Shown here piece after piece: positions 36,911 to 46,625 of a stretch of DNA of 64,000 bases (position 1 is the first letter of the stretch; the number at the start of each line of letters is the position of its first letter). The translations under genes and the position numbers were made by a program. A model generated the notes under the pieces. That model ran no database searches, was not told the origin of the DNA, and saw only the letters and a list, made by a program, of their open reading frames with translations. This DNA comes from JALJPB01 sp034111045. GTDB taxonomy: Bacteria > Pseudomonadota > Gammaproteobacteria > Enterobacterales > Alteromonadaceae. The DNA lies in contig JAWUYA010000044.1 in NCBI GenBank assembly GCA_034111045.1, positions 23,832 to 87,831 of the forward strand. Reading direction: 5' to 3'.

Positions 36911-37396
36911 TTAAGGATTCAGCGGATGTCGAATAAAGTGCTTACCACCGCATTCAATGCATTCACTCACTTGGCTCAAATGATTAATTGACAAACTTTG
37001 ATGGCATCTTTGACATTCTAACTCACCAAAGCCTATGTAATCGCCTACTTGGTAGATACCATCATGTTCAAAATCATCGTTCAACTCAGACCACTCAACT
37101 TGGGCTTTATCTGTCATACTAGCTAACAACTGCCAAAAACTTTCATTTATCAATCCTAAATAAAGTGAGCTTTTTGCTTGAGCTTGATTATGCTGATAAA
37201 ATTCATTTAAGTCGTAAATAAAGCTATCAATAAATTGTTTAACTTTTTCTTCTGGAATACTTTCTGCGGCAACTAAATAAACTTTAACGTGCTCCACTAC
37301 ATCGACTATTTGGGTGATTTCATGTTCCTTTGTTTCTTCAATCCATTTTGATATATTTTGATATAACTCAACGATAGCATTATTTTTATCAGCCAT
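36911..37396 (-). CDS. ybeL: Zinc-ribbon protein of the DUF1451 (YbeL) family
   Basis: A 161-residue protein: a helical N-terminal region (about 1-110) rich in charged residues, then GDYIGFGELECQRCHQSL and ECIECGGKHFIRHP, a four-Cys zinc ribbon (CxxC ... CxxC). This matches E. coli YbeL, which also maps near leuS. Function is unknown. AAGGA precedes the ATG at eight bases. Divergent from leuS. Confidence 0.88.
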   Translation of the reverse strand: MADKNNAIVELYQNISKWIEETKEHEITQIVDVVEHVKVYLVAAESIPEEKVKQFIDSFIYDLNEFYQHNQAQAKSSLYLGLINESFWQLLASMTDKAQVEWSELNDDFEHDGIYQVGDYIGFGELECQRCHQSLSINHLSQVSECIECGGKHFIRHPLNP

Positions 37397-37595
37397 TTTT
37401 AGATTCCTTACTATCCCTTAAATCATGGTAACTTGAGTATAGACAGTTTTTTGTGTCTGTTAGTGTCAATATCCGCTATTAAGCTTATCTAAGATAAGGT
37501 ATTGTATGGAACAAATTTTAATAGGCGCATGAGCTTTAGCTTAAACATAAGTAAAACCTCATGAAGCACACATCTACAGTGTTTGAGAATCGTTA

Positions 37596-40187
37596 ATGGA
37601 ATCCACTTACAATCCCCACTCAATTGAAAAAGAAGTTCAACAATTTTGGGTTGAGAACAAGACCTTTGCCGCTACCGAGCAACCAGAAAAAGAAAAGTTT
37701 TATTGTCTCGCTATGTTCCCTTATCCTAGTGGGCGTTTACATATGGGCCATGTACGTAACTACAGTTTAGGCGATGTGATTTCACGTTATCAACGTATGC
37801 AAGGCAAAAATGTCATGCAACCTATGGGATGGGATGCTTTTGGTTTACCTGCTGAGAACGCAGCAATAAAAAATAATTCAGCGCCGGCAAAGTGGACCTA
37901 TGAAAATATTGACTATATGCGTAACCAGCTAAAATCATTAGGTTTTGGTTATGACTGGGATCGTGAATTTGCCACTTGTAAAAAAGAGTATTACCGATGG
38001 GAGCAATGGTTTTTCACTCAACTTTTTGAAAAGGGCTTAGTTTACAAAAAAAATGCCACTGTTAATTGGGATCCGGTTGATCAAACGGTACTTGCAAACG
38101 AACAAGTCATTGATGGTAGAGGCTGGCGCTCTGGCGCTATTGTTGAGCGTAAAGAAATTCCACAGTGGTTTATAAAAATCACTGATTATGCGGAAGAATT
38201 ATTAAAAGATCTCGACCAATTAACCGATTGGCCTGAACAAGTAAAAACTATGCAACGTAATTGGATTGGTCGCTCTGAAGGTGTTGATATGACCTTTAAA
38301 GTGGCAAACTCTGATCAAGCCTTTGATATTTACACAACTCGGCCTGATACACTTTTAGGGGTCACTTATGTCGCTTTAGCCGCTCAACATCCACTTGCCT
38401 TAGCTGCTGCTGAAACCAATACACAATTGCGTGATTTTATTGCTGAATGTAAAAACAGCAAAACCACTGAAGCTGGTATGGCAGCTATGGAGAAAAAAGG
38501 CGTTGATACCGGCTTACAAGCCATTCATCCTATTACTGGTAAACTTGTTCCTGTATGGGCAGCAAACTTTGTCTTAATGGATTACGGTTCTGGTGCAGTA
38601 ATGTCAGTACCAGGTCATGATCAGCGTGACTGGGAGTTTGCCACTAAATACGGTTTAGAAATTACTCAAGTTGTCTCTGGGCAAGAAGGTGAAGATATTG
38701 CTAATGCTGCCATCACAGAAAAAGGCATTATCATTAATTCTGGCGAATTTGATGGTTTAGACTTTCATCACGCGTTCAAAGCCATTGCTGATAAATTAAT
38801 AAGCGACGGTAAAGGAAAAATCAAAGTTAACTACCGATTACGTGACTGGGGTGTTTCTCGTCAACGTTATTGGGGTACGCCTATTCCAATAATCAATTTA
38901 GCTAATGGTGCGTCAGTTGCAGTACCTGCAGATCAATTGCCAGTAGAACTGCCAGAAGACGTCGTGATGGATGGTATTAATTCACCCATAAAAAGTGATC
39001 TTGAGTGGGCAAAAACCACTTTTAACGGTGAAGACGCTTTACGTGAAACGGATACCTTTGATACCTTTATGGAGTCTTCTTGGTATTACGCACGTTACTG
39101 CTCACCATCAGATGATACGCAAATGCTAGATCCCGCCAAGGCAAACTATTGGTTACCTGTAGATCAATACATTGGTGGTATTGAGCATGCTATTTTACAT
39201 CTGCTCTATGCACGGTTTTTTCATAAACTATTACGTGACTTTGGCCTAGTCAAATGTGATGAACCGTTTAAAAGTTTATTATGCCAAGGTATGGTATTAG
39301 CTGAAACTTTCTATCGTGAAGCTGACAACGGCGCACACGAGTGGATCGCACCGAGTGATGTTGAAGTTGAGCGGGATGATAAAGGTCATATTGTACATGC
39401 CGTAAGTAAACTTGACGGAGACCCGGTTATATCGGCTGGCATGAGTAAAATGTCAAAATCTAAAAACAATGGTATTAATCCACAAGAAGTGATTGAAAAA
39501 TACGGTGCTGATACCGTACGTTTATTCATTATGTTTACTTCGCCACCGGAGCAAACTTTAGAGTGGTCTGACAGTGGCGTAGAAGGCGCGCACCGCTTTT
39601 TAAAACGTGTTTGGAAGTTAACTTATGAGTTTAGCACTAATGAGCAACAAATTGTTGCTCTTAAAGATTTAACACTCAACAACCAACAAAAATATTTACG
39701 TCGAGAGTTACATAAAACCATCATCAAAGTAACGGATGATATTGGTCGTCGTAATACCTTTAATACGGCTATTGCTGCCATTATGGAATTAATGAACCAT
39801 CTGGCAAAAGCACCAATAAATAGTACTGAAGATAAAGCAGTAATGAATGAAGCCTTACAAGCTGTTATTTTAATGTTAACGCCTATTGCTCCACATGTGG
39901 CCCATCGCTTATGGTCGTTAGTTGGAGATACCGCTAATGGCTCAACGGTTGAAGAGGCTTCTTGGCCTGTAGCCGACGAAAGTGCATTAATTGAAGATGA
40001 AAAGCTAATTATTGTTCAAGTTAATGGCAAAGTTAGAACTAAAATAACGATTGCCGCAGATGCGGATCAAGCAGGCATTGAGAAATTAGCGTTTGAGCAA
40101 GAACAAGTGAATAAATTCACTGAAGGTAAAACCGTACGTAAAATAATTTACGTAGCGGGTAAATTATTGAACATCGTTGCTAACTAG
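37596..40187 (+). CDS. leuS: Leucyl-tRNA synthetase
   Basis: Class I synthetase, 863 residues (E. coli 860). The HIGH-type motif is HMGH at 49-52. The editing domain (CP1) includes YTTRPDTLLGVTYVALA, and the KMSKS loop is at 618-622. The C-terminal anticodon and tRNA-binding domains are complete. The start has GAGAA upstream. It heads the rightward run to lipA; a large inverted repeat follows its stop. Confidence 0.98.
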   Translation: MESTYNPHSIEKEVQQFWVENKTFAATEQPEKEKFYCLAMFPYPSGRLHMGHVRNYSLGDVISRYQRMQGKNVMQPMGWDAFGLPAENAAIKNNSAPAKWTYENIDYMRNQLKSLGFGYDWDREFATCKKEYYRWEQWFFTQLFEKGLVYKKNATVNWDPVDQTVLANEQVIDGRGWRSGAIVERKEIPQWFIKITDYAEELLKDLDQLTDWPEQVKTMQRNWIGRSEGVDMTFKVANSDQAFDIYTTRPDTLLGVTYVALAAQHPLALAAAETNTQLRDFIAECKNSKTTEAGMAAMEKKGVDTGLQAIHPITGKLVPVWAANFVLMDYGSGAVMSVPGHDQRDWEFATKYGLEITQVVSGQEGEDIANAAITEKGIIINSGEFDGLDFHHAFKAIADKLISDGKGKIKVNYRLRDWGVSRQRYWGTPIPIINLANGASVAVPADQLPVELPEDVVMDGINSPIKSDLEWAKTTFNGEDALRETDTFDTFMESSWYYARYCSPSDDTQMLDPAKANYWLPVDQYIGGIEHAILHLLYARFFHKLLRDFGLVKCDEPFKSLLCQGMVLAETFYREADNGAHEWIAPSDVEVERDDKGHIVHAVSKLDGDPVISAGMSKMSKSKNNGINPQEVIEKYGADTVRLFIMFTSPPEQTLEWSDSGVEGAHRFLKRVWKLTYEFSTNEQQIVALKDLTLNNQQKYLRRELHKTIIKVTDDIGRRNTFNTAIAAIMELMNHLAKAPINSTEDKAVMNEALQAVILMLTPIAPHVAHRLWSLVGDTANGSTVEEASWPVADESALIEDEKLIIVQVNGKVRTKITIAADADQAGIEKLAFEQEQVNKFTEGKTVRKIIYVAGKLLNIVAN

Positions 40188-40199
40188 TTTAATTTTTAT

Positions 40200-40268
40200 C
40201 ATTTTGTTGGCTAGTATGTGGTTACCAAAAAACTGGTTAACTGAAAATCAATGCTAGCTAACAAAATG
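40200..40268. repeat. Long inverted repeat between leuS and lptE
   Basis: Arms at 40200-40217 and 40251-40268 pair over 18 positions with two G-T wobbles and no gap (core TTTTGTT..GCTAG against CTAGCTAACAAAA). The 33-base loop itself contains GTTACC/GGTTAAC complementarity. It fills half of the leuS-lptE gap. It could be a terminator or attenuator, an mRNA stability hairpin, or a relic of a small mobile repeat. No T-run follows. Confidence 0.7.
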
Positions 40269-40329
40269 CTAATAAATAAAAAATAATTTAAACATAACTT
40301 AAAAATAACCAAAAAGGTCACCCGTTAAC

Positions 40330-40857
40330 GTGATTAAAATTACACTAACACAAAAAATTGCTATTAAGTTACAGCACTTTTTGAGCTTATGTCTTATTAT
40401 CTCCTTGCTAAGTTCATGTGGTTTTAGGTTACGAGGAGATTATCTATTAGCAACCGAATTACAAACCTTGTATGTCAGCTCAGTTGATACCCATGGCGAG
40501 CTGGCACGCATAGTAAAAAGACACTTGAGTTTAAACAAAGTTACCGTTATGAAAAAATTCTCAACTCAATACCCTGAATTACATTTGCTCAATGATAATT
40601 TATCACGTCGTACTTTATCCGTTTTTCCAAATGGACAAGTAGCTGAATATGAATTAATTTATTCCATCAATTATCAATTACGTTTGCCTAATCAAGACCC
40701 TAAAAACTTCAATTTTGAACTCTATCGCGATTATGAAGATGACCCTAATATTGCTTTAGCAAAAAGTCGGGAATTAACCTTATTTTTAAGTGAAATGCGA
40801 CAACAAGCTGCTGATAAGATATTAAGAGAAATGGCCAGTATAAAAATTGAAAAATAA
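40330..40857 (+). CDS. lptE: LPS-assembly lipoprotein LptE
   Basis: Outer-membrane lipoprotein that plugs LptD in LPS export, 175 residues. A hydrophobic signal sequence ends in the lipobox L27-S-S-C30, followed by GFRLRGDYLL, the conserved start of mature LptE. The start codon is GTG; no ATG exists before the lipobox, and the nearest AAGG is rather far (12 bases), so expression may be modest. Position between leuS and holA is conserved. Confidence 0.93.
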   Translation: MIKITLTQKIAIKLQHFLSLCLIISLLSSCGFRLRGDYLLATELQTLYVSSVDTHGELARIVKRHLSLNKVTVMKKFSTQYPELHLLNDNLSRRTLSVFPNGQVAEYELIYSINYQLRLPNQDPKNFNFELYRDYEDDPNIALAKSRELTLFLSEMRQQAADKILREMASIKIEK

Positions 40858-40867
40858 TCAAATAAAT

Positions 40868-40890
40868 TAGAAATAGAAATAGAAATAGAA
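40868..40890. repeat. Hexanucleotide tandem repeat at the holA ribosome-binding site
   Basis: TAGAAA is repeated three times and followed by TAGAA that runs straight into the ATG of holA at 40890. The repeat replaces a normal Shine-Dalgarno sequence; each unit offers only AGAAA. Slippage would add or remove six bases between lptE and holA. Confidence 0.8.
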
Positions 40891-41933
40891 TGCGAATTTA
40901 TCATAACCAACTTAATACTACTCTAAATCAAGGATTTAAACCCGTATGGTTGGTTTTTGGTGATGAGCCTTGGCAAAAAAATGATAGTTTACAAAACATT
41001 AAATTTCATGCTGAAAAACAAGGTTTTAGTGAGTTAATACGTTTTAGTGTTGATGATAAATTTGATTGGCAATTATTGCTTGCTGAATATCAATCATTAA
41101 GCTTATTTGCTAGTCAACGCATTATCGAAGTGGAACTTGTCACTGGTAAAGTCGGTGATAGTGGCGCTAAGGCGATCCTCTATTTGATCGAAAATTTTCA
41201 TCCAGATGTACAATTAATTTTTCATGGACCTAAATTAGATTCCCCAACAACCAATAGAAAGTGGTTTAAAAGCCTATCGGAGCAAGGCTGTTACCTTCCG
41301 CTGTATGATATTGAGACTAAAGCTTTGGGCCCGTGGTTACTACGTCAAGCAAAAATACTCAAGGTAAACTTATCTTCTGATGTCAGTCCTTTATTAATTG
41401 AACTTTTTGAAGGTAACCTTCTAGCACTAGAGCAAGAATTGCAAAAACTGTCGATACTATTTGGTAACCAATTGATTAATCTTGAAGATGCTGAACAACT
41501 GGTAATCAATCAAGCGAAGTTTAATCCTTTTCAATTAATTGATTGTTTATTAGTAGGCAACTTAAACAAATGCATCATCATCTTAGATCAACTTCAGCAA
41601 GAAGGTACTGCGGTAAGTAAACTCATTTGGTTTATCCATAAAGAAATAAAACAGCTGTATGATATGTTAGAGCAGAAAGAGCAAGGCATTAGTATAAATG
41701 AAATATTTAAAAGTTATCGCATATGGGATAAACGAAAACCGTTATATCAACATGCCATTAATCATATAACGCTCGCTAACTGCAGACGTTCTATGGCTCG
41801 AATAGCTCAACTGGATTTAATTAGTAAGTCGAGTAGCGATTTTAATCCCTATATTTTACTTAGCGATGTCTGCTTGAGCCTATATCATGGTGAACAAATG
41901 GTAAAATACCCTCTCGACTATGAATATGCCTAA
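40890..41933 (+). CDS. holA: DNA polymerase III subunit delta
   Basis: Clamp-loader delta subunit that opens the beta clamp, 347 residues. Family features are the N-terminal WLVFGDEPWQKNDSLQNIK and the LFASQRIIEVEL region, with a C-terminal helical collar domain. It starts directly after a TAGAAA tandem repeat and overlaps nadD by 14 bp. Conserved lptE-holA-nadD order supports the call. Confidence 0.95.
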   Translation: MRIYHNQLNTTLNQGFKPVWLVFGDEPWQKNDSLQNIKFHAEKQGFSELIRFSVDDKFDWQLLLAEYQSLSLFASQRIIEVELVTGKVGDSGAKAILYLIENFHPDVQLIFHGPKLDSPTTNRKWFKSLSEQGCYLPLYDIETKALGPWLLRQAKILKVNLSSDVSPLLIELFEGNLLALEQELQKLSILFGNQLINLEDAEQLVINQAKFNPFQLIDCLLVGNLNKCIIILDQLQQEGTAVSKLIWFIHKEIKQLYDMLEQKEQGISINEIFKSYRIWDKRKPLYQHAINHITLANCRRSMARIAQLDLISKSSSDFNPYILLSDVCLSLYHGEQMVKYPLDYEYA

Positions 41934-42570
41934 AAGCCTTGCTATTTTAGGAGGGACTTTCGATCCCATTCATAATGGTCACATCCTATCGGCAAAACAT
42001 GTTGCAAAATGGCTAGGCGTTAACCAAGTCAATTTAATGCCGGCTCATCTTCCACCTCACAAAAACACCGTAACGGCGTCGCCATCTCAACGAGCAAGTA
42101 TGGTTAAATTAGTTTGTGAAAGCGAATCGCTGTTGGTCTGCGATCAACGCGAGTTAAAGCGGACAAGTCTTTCTTATACCTTTGACACCTTAAAAGAAAT
42201 TAAACAAGAACAACCTCAAACAAGGTTATTTTTTATCATAGGTATGGACTCATTGCTCTCTTTTACAAAGTGGTATCACTGGCAAGAAATTTTGACGTTA
42301 TGCCATTTAGTGGTTAATTGTCGCCAAAATTACCCTTTAGAAAATTTATCAAATGACACTCAATTATTATTAAAACGGCACCAATTAGATAAAAATATTC
42401 GCCCTCAATTAATCAATAAACAAGCAGGTTATATTTTTTTTGCTCCAGAAATGGTTGTTGATGTCTCTTCAACATTAATCAGAAATAACATTAAAGAACA
42501 GCAGAGCTGTGATAACTTAATGCCTACAAGCGTATTAAATTACATCAAAGAGCACAAACTTTATCGCTAA
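41920..42570 (+). CDS. nadD: Nicotinate-nucleotide adenylyltransferase
   Basis: Forms nicotinic acid adenine dinucleotide in NAD synthesis. The nucleotidyltransferase signature GGTFDPIHNGH is near the N-terminus and the ISSTxIR-type motif reads VSSTLIRNNI near the C-terminus (216 residues). ATG 41920 or 41926 are both possible; neither has a strong ribosome-binding site, which fits coupling to holA across the overlap. Confidence 0.96.
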   Translation: MNMPKSLAILGGTFDPIHNGHILSAKHVAKWLGVNQVNLMPAHLPPHKNTVTASPSQRASMVKLVCESESLLVCDQRELKRTSLSYTFDTLKEIKQEQPQTRLFFIIGMDSLLSFTKWYHWQEILTLCHLVVNCRQNYPLENLSNDTQLLLKRHQLDKNIRPQLINKQAGYIFFAPEMVVDVSSTLIRNNIKEQQSCDNLMPTSVLNYIKEHKLYR

Positions 42571-42672
42571 TTTATCTTGTTCCAATTAAGCTGTAATCTG
42601 CATTTGAAAGTAGCCTGCCTATTTAATTAATGATATTATGTAACATCTGTCAAAAAATTTAGGAATACCCCC

Positions 42673-42990
42673 TTGCAAAGCAAAGCATTAAAGAAATTTG
42701 TTATTGAAAAAATAGAAGACATAAAAGGTAGAGATATCATTACATTGGATATCATAGGGAAAGCTAATTTTGCTGATTATATGATCGTCTGTTCAGGAAA
42801 CTCTAACCGTCACGTAAAATCTATAGCGCAATCAGTAGGAGCCGAGTGTCGTGCTGAAGGTATTTTACCCTTAGGTATTGAAGGTAATGATGTTGGCGAA
42901 TGGGCATTAGTGGATCTTGGTGATATCATTGTTCATGTGATGACTGATCAACAACGTGATAAATACCAACTTGAAGAGCTCTGGTCTTAA
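42673..42990 (+). CDS. rsfS: Ribosome silencing factor RsfS
   Basis: Binds ribosomal protein uL14 and blocks subunit joining when nutrients are short; 105 residues, the E. coli YbeB size. Family blocks are NFADYMIVCSGNSNRHVKSIA, then GNDVGEWALVDLGDIIVHVM. The start codon is TTG, supported by AGGA eight bases upstream; no ATG is available in the conserved region. The nadD-rsfS-rlmH order is conserved. Confidence 0.95.
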   Translation: MQSKALKKFVIEKIEDIKGRDIITLDIIGKANFADYMIVCSGNSNRHVKSIAQSVGAECRAEGILPLGIEGNDVGEWALVDLGDIIVHVMTDQQRDKYQLEELWS

Positions 42991-43020
42991 ACCCATTATA
43001 CCTGCCAAAAGACAAGTTAA

Positions 43021-43491
43021 ATGCGCATAACTCTTTACGCTGTTGGCACTAAAATGCCGGGTTGGGTCACTCAAGGATTTCAAGAATATGGCCGCCGTTT
43101 CCCTCGAGATATGTCATTTCACCTGGTAGAAATATCGCCTGGTAAACGGGGTAAAAATGCGGATATAACCCGTATTCTAGAAAAAGAAGGTGAACAACTA
43201 CTTGCCGCTATTCCCAAAGGAAACCGCATTGTTACTTTAGAGGTTGAAGGCAAACCTTGGGACACACCTGAACTTGCCACACAACTTGAACGCTGGCAAT
43301 TTGACGCTAGAGACGTGGCATTATTAATTGGTGGCCCTGAAGGTTTAGCGCCTGCTTGTATTAAAGCATCAGAACAAAAATGGTCATTATCGCCACTAAC
43401 CTTACCACATCCTATGGTTAGGGTACTTGTTGCCGAAAGCTTATATCGAGCTTGGAGTATTAATAACAACCACCCTTACCATAGAGAATAA
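43021..43491 (+). CDS. rlmH: 23S rRNA (pseudouridine1915-N3)-methyltransferase
   Basis: SPOUT-class methyltransferase that modifies position 1915 of 23S rRNA in assembled ribosomes, 156 residues (E. coli 155). The knot region LLIGGPEGLAP and the C-terminal LSPLTLPHPMVRVLVAESLYRAWSI are intact. It follows rsfS by 30 bp and precedes mrdA by 2 bp. Confidence 0.98.
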   Translation: MRITLYAVGTKMPGWVTQGFQEYGRRFPRDMSFHLVEISPGKRGKNADITRILEKEGEQLLAAIPKGNRIVTLEVEGKPWDTPELATQLERWQFDARDVALLIGGPEGLAPACIKASEQKWSLSPLTLPHPMVRVLVAESLYRAWSINNNHPYHRE

Positions 43492-43493
43492 CT

Positions 43494-45464
43494 ATGGCAT
43501 CCTCTAGACGCGTCATCTTAAGAAATAAAACCGCTGAAGCAAACTTATTTGCCCGCCGGACCTTTATTACATTAGCGGGTGTACTTACTATGGTGTTAAT
43601 TTTATTTAGTAATATTTATAACCTCCAAGTCAGCTCCTTTGAAAAATACCAAACTCAGTCGAATAGTAATCGAATCAAATTGTTACCTGTTGCGCCAAAC
43701 AGAGGCTTAATTTACGATAGAAACGGTATTTTACTTGCTGATAATAAAGCCATATACAGCTTAGAGATCATCCCCGAAGATGTAAAAGATATTAAAAATA
43801 CTATTGCCGATGTCAGTTTACTACTTGGCATTAGTATTGAACGTCAAAAAAAGTTTTTTGACGATATTCATGGTCATCGTCGTTTTAAACCCGTTGAATT
43901 ACAATCGAGATTAAGTGATCAACAAGTAGCCTTATTTTCCGTTAATCAACACAAATATCCGGGGGTATACATAGATGCTAGACTAAAAAGATATTATCCT
44001 TTTGCAGAATTAACCACTCATAATATTGGTTATGTAGCCCGTATTAACCAAAAAGATCTAAAAAAATTAAAGCGTGATAATAAATCAGAAAATTACGCAG
44101 CTACTCGCGAAATTGGCAAGTTAGGTATTGAAAGATATTATCAGGATATTCTGCATGGCAGTATTGGTCACCAAGCAGTAGAAATAAATACTCGAGGCCG
44201 TGTTATTCGAACATTAGATTTTACTCCTCCTATACCAGGTAAAGATTTAACACTCACTTTAGACATTGAATTACAAATGGTTGCTAAACGGGCCTTGTCA
44301 GGCAAACGAGGCGCAATAGTTGCTCTTGATCCACGCGATGGTGGGATTCTAGCAATGTATTCTAACCCTAGTTTCGATGGTAATTTATTTGTTCATGGTA
44401 TCAGTAGTAAAAACTATAATAAATTATTACAATCTAAAGACTTACCACTAATAAACCGCTCTGTTCAAGGCTATCCTCCAGCATCCACCATTAAACCTTT
44501 TTTTGCTCTACTCGGTCTAGAAGAACAAGTGATCACTGCCAATAGTAAAATTTGGGATCCGGGCTGGTACCAACTTGAAGGCATTGAAAATAAATCTCGA
44601 GACTGGAAACCATGGGGGCATGGTTGGGTTAACCTGACCAAAGCAATTGAAGAGTCATGTAATGTCTATTTTTATGGGCTAGCGTTTAAACTTGGCATTA
44701 CTAAAATGAGTGGTATATTAGAAAAATTTGGTTTCGGTGATTACACCGGTATTGATATTCTCGAAGAGGGCCGGACTATATTACCTAGCATCGCTTGGAA
44801 AAGAGACCGCTATAATAAGCCATGGTATACAGGAGAAACACTTTCTGTAGGTATTGGTCAAAGTTTTCTCACAGCTACCCCTCTCCAGTTGGCTCAGGCA
44901 ACATCTATTTTAGTCAACAAGGGCAAAATTAAAACCCCACATTTACTAAAAGCCCAATCACAAAGTCAATTGATTACAGTAGAAACTGCCACTAAATTTG
45001 AAAGGCAAGTTACTTCAGTAGACATTCCCATTGATGAAAAAAAACCCATCATTTTAAAACAAGAAAAACATTGGGATATCGTGCTTGATGCTATGCATAA
45101 CACCGTACAAAGACTTGGTGCGACTGCCTATACACCTTTTCACGGCACTAAGTACGATGCTGCAGGTAAAACAGGCTCAGCGCAAGTTGCTAGTATTAAA
45201 CAAGATGAAAAATATGATGCAAAAACAACCACAGAGAACAAGCGAGATAATGCGATGTTTCTTTCTTTTGCTCCCTATGAAAATCCAGAGATTGTAGTGG
45301 TCGTTGCCATAGAAAACGTTGCTAAAGGGGGTGGCGCGAGAAATGCAGCCCCTGTTGCTAGACAAATTATGAATCAATATTTTGGTGATAGAGTGATTGA
45401 AAGTATTGATGAATCTCGTCATCCCAACCACACAAAACCTTATATCCAGAAAAATAGACGATAA
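43494..45464 (+). CDS. mrdA: Penicillin-binding protein 2 (transpeptidase of elongation)
   Basis: Class B PBP that cross-links lateral-wall peptidoglycan with RodA. One N-terminal membrane helix (about 22-45), the PBP dimerisation domain, then the transpeptidase domain: S331-T-I-K (SxxK), SCN (SxN) and KTG in AGKTGSAQ. Ser331 matches E. coli Ser330. Length is 656 against 633, with a charged tail. mrdB follows after 32 bp. Confidence 0.97.
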   Translation: MASSRRVILRNKTAEANLFARRTFITLAGVLTMVLILFSNIYNLQVSSFEKYQTQSNSNRIKLLPVAPNRGLIYDRNGILLADNKAIYSLEIIPEDVKDIKNTIADVSLLLGISIERQKKFFDDIHGHRRFKPVELQSRLSDQQVALFSVNQHKYPGVYIDARLKRYYPFAELTTHNIGYVARINQKDLKKLKRDNKSENYAATREIGKLGIERYYQDILHGSIGHQAVEINTRGRVIRTLDFTPPIPGKDLTLTLDIELQMVAKRALSGKRGAIVALDPRDGGILAMYSNPSFDGNLFVHGISSKNYNKLLQSKDLPLINRSVQGYPPASTIKPFFALLGLEEQVITANSKIWDPGWYQLEGIENKSRDWKPWGHGWVNLTKAIEESCNVYFYGLAFKLGITKMSGILEKFGFGDYTGIDILEEGRTILPSIAWKRDRYNKPWYTGETLSVGIGQSFLTATPLQLAQATSILVNKGKIKTPHLLKAQSQSQLITVETATKFERQVTSVDIPIDEKKPIILKQEKHWDIVLDAMHNTVQRLGATAYTPFHGTKYDAAGKTGSAQVASIKQDEKYDAKTTTENKRDNAMFLSFAPYENPEIVVVVAIENVAKGGGARNAAPVARQIMNQYFGDRVIESIDESRHPNHTKPYIQKNRR

Positions 45465-45496
45465 ATCATGATTGATCATACTTTTGAGGAAAATTA

Positions 45497-46612
45497 ATGC
45501 GCAGTTCATGGCAAAACCAACAAAAACAACGAAGTATTTGGCAAAGTCTACACATCGATTTACCCCTTTTAATAGGCCTTTTATTATTAATAACTTTAGG
45601 TTTATTTATTGTTTATAGCGCAGGTGGCCAAAAAATAGATGTTGTTATCAAACAATTTATTCATTCAGGTATAGCGTTAATGGTTATGTTGGCGATCGCT
45701 CAAATTAAACCTCATATATATCAAAGATTTGCCGTGCCTATGTTTATTTTTGGTCTATTAATGCTTATTGCCGTTTTAATGTTTGGTCATGTCGGTAAAG
45801 GGGCACAGCGATGGCTAGATTTAGGGTTTACCAAATTTCAACCATCAGAAATAATGAAGCTTATTGTACCTATAATGATCGCTTGGTTTATTAGTCAATA
45901 CGATCTACCAGCAAAATTTTCAAATATCATCATTGCCTTTATATTAGTCTTAATACCCACATTATTGATAGCAAAACAACCCGATTTAGGTACTTCATTA
46001 CTCATTGCCAGCTCAGGTGTTTTTGTTTTATTTCTTGCCGGTACGAGCTGGAAACTTATCACCACGTGTATCGGTTTAACTTCAGCTTTTTTACCGATTT
46101 TGTGGATGTTTTTGATGAAAGATTATCAAAAACAGCGTGTACTTACATTTTTGAATCCAGAACAAAATCCCCTTGGGTCAGGCTATCAAATCATTCAATC
46201 TAAAATAGCTATTGGCTCTGGTGGTCTACAAGGTAAGGGGTACTTGCAAGGCACTCAATCTCAACTTGAATTTTTACCTGAACGGCATACTGATTTTATT
46301 TTCGCTGTATTTAGTGAAGAGTTTGGTTTAATTGGTGTCTCTGTTTTATTATTGGTGTATTTATTCATTGTTGTTCGTGGTTTATGGATTGCAGTCAATG
46401 CCCAGCAGGCTTTTACCAAACTATTAGCGGGTAGCATAACACTTACCTTTTTTGTTTACGTATTTGTTAATATTGGAATGGTGTCAGGGCTTTTACCTGT
46501 TGTCGGTGTGCCTTTACCTTTAGTCAGTTATGGCGGTACTTCAAAAGTGACCTTACTAGCAGGTTTTGGTATTTTAATGTCCATTAGCACCCATCGACGT
46601 TTTCATGTTTAA
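45497..46612 (+). CDS. mrdB: Rod-shape SEDS peptidoglycan glycosyltransferase RodA
   Basis: SEDS polymerase partner of PBP2, 371 residues, ten membrane helices. Family motifs are RWLDLGFTKFQPSEIMKL, AKQPDLGTSLL, KDYQKQRVLTFLNPEQNPLGSGYQIIQSKIAIGSGG, PERHTDFIFAVFSEEFG and GVPLPLVSYGGTS. Its end overlaps the longest possible rlpA frame but not the preferred start. Confidence 0.97.
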   Translation: MRSSWQNQQKQRSIWQSLHIDLPLLIGLLLLITLGLFIVYSAGGQKIDVVIKQFIHSGIALMVMLAIAQIKPHIYQRFAVPMFIFGLLMLIAVLMFGHVGKGAQRWLDLGFTKFQPSEIMKLIVPIMIAWFISQYDLPAKFSNIIIAFILVLIPTLLIAKQPDLGTSLLIASSGVFVLFLAGTSWKLITTCIGLTSAFLPILWMFLMKDYQKQRVLTFLNPEQNPLGSGYQIIQSKIAIGSGGLQGKGYLQGTQSQLEFLPERHTDFIFAVFSEEFGLIGVSVLLLVYLFIVVRGLWIAVNAQQAFTKLLAGSITLTFFVYVFVNIGMVSGLLPVVGVPLPLVSYGGTSKVTLLAGFGILMSISTHRRFHV

Positions 46613-46625
46613 TTTTGGAGTTATT

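Noticed and set aside
40868..40890. CRISPR-like or other long repeat array
   Set aside because: Only a six-base microsatellite; no spacers or cas genes anywhere in the window.
43119..43469. 116-codon frame opposite rlmH
   Set aside because: It lies wholly antisense to a conserved gene and shows no domain; reading-frame shadow.
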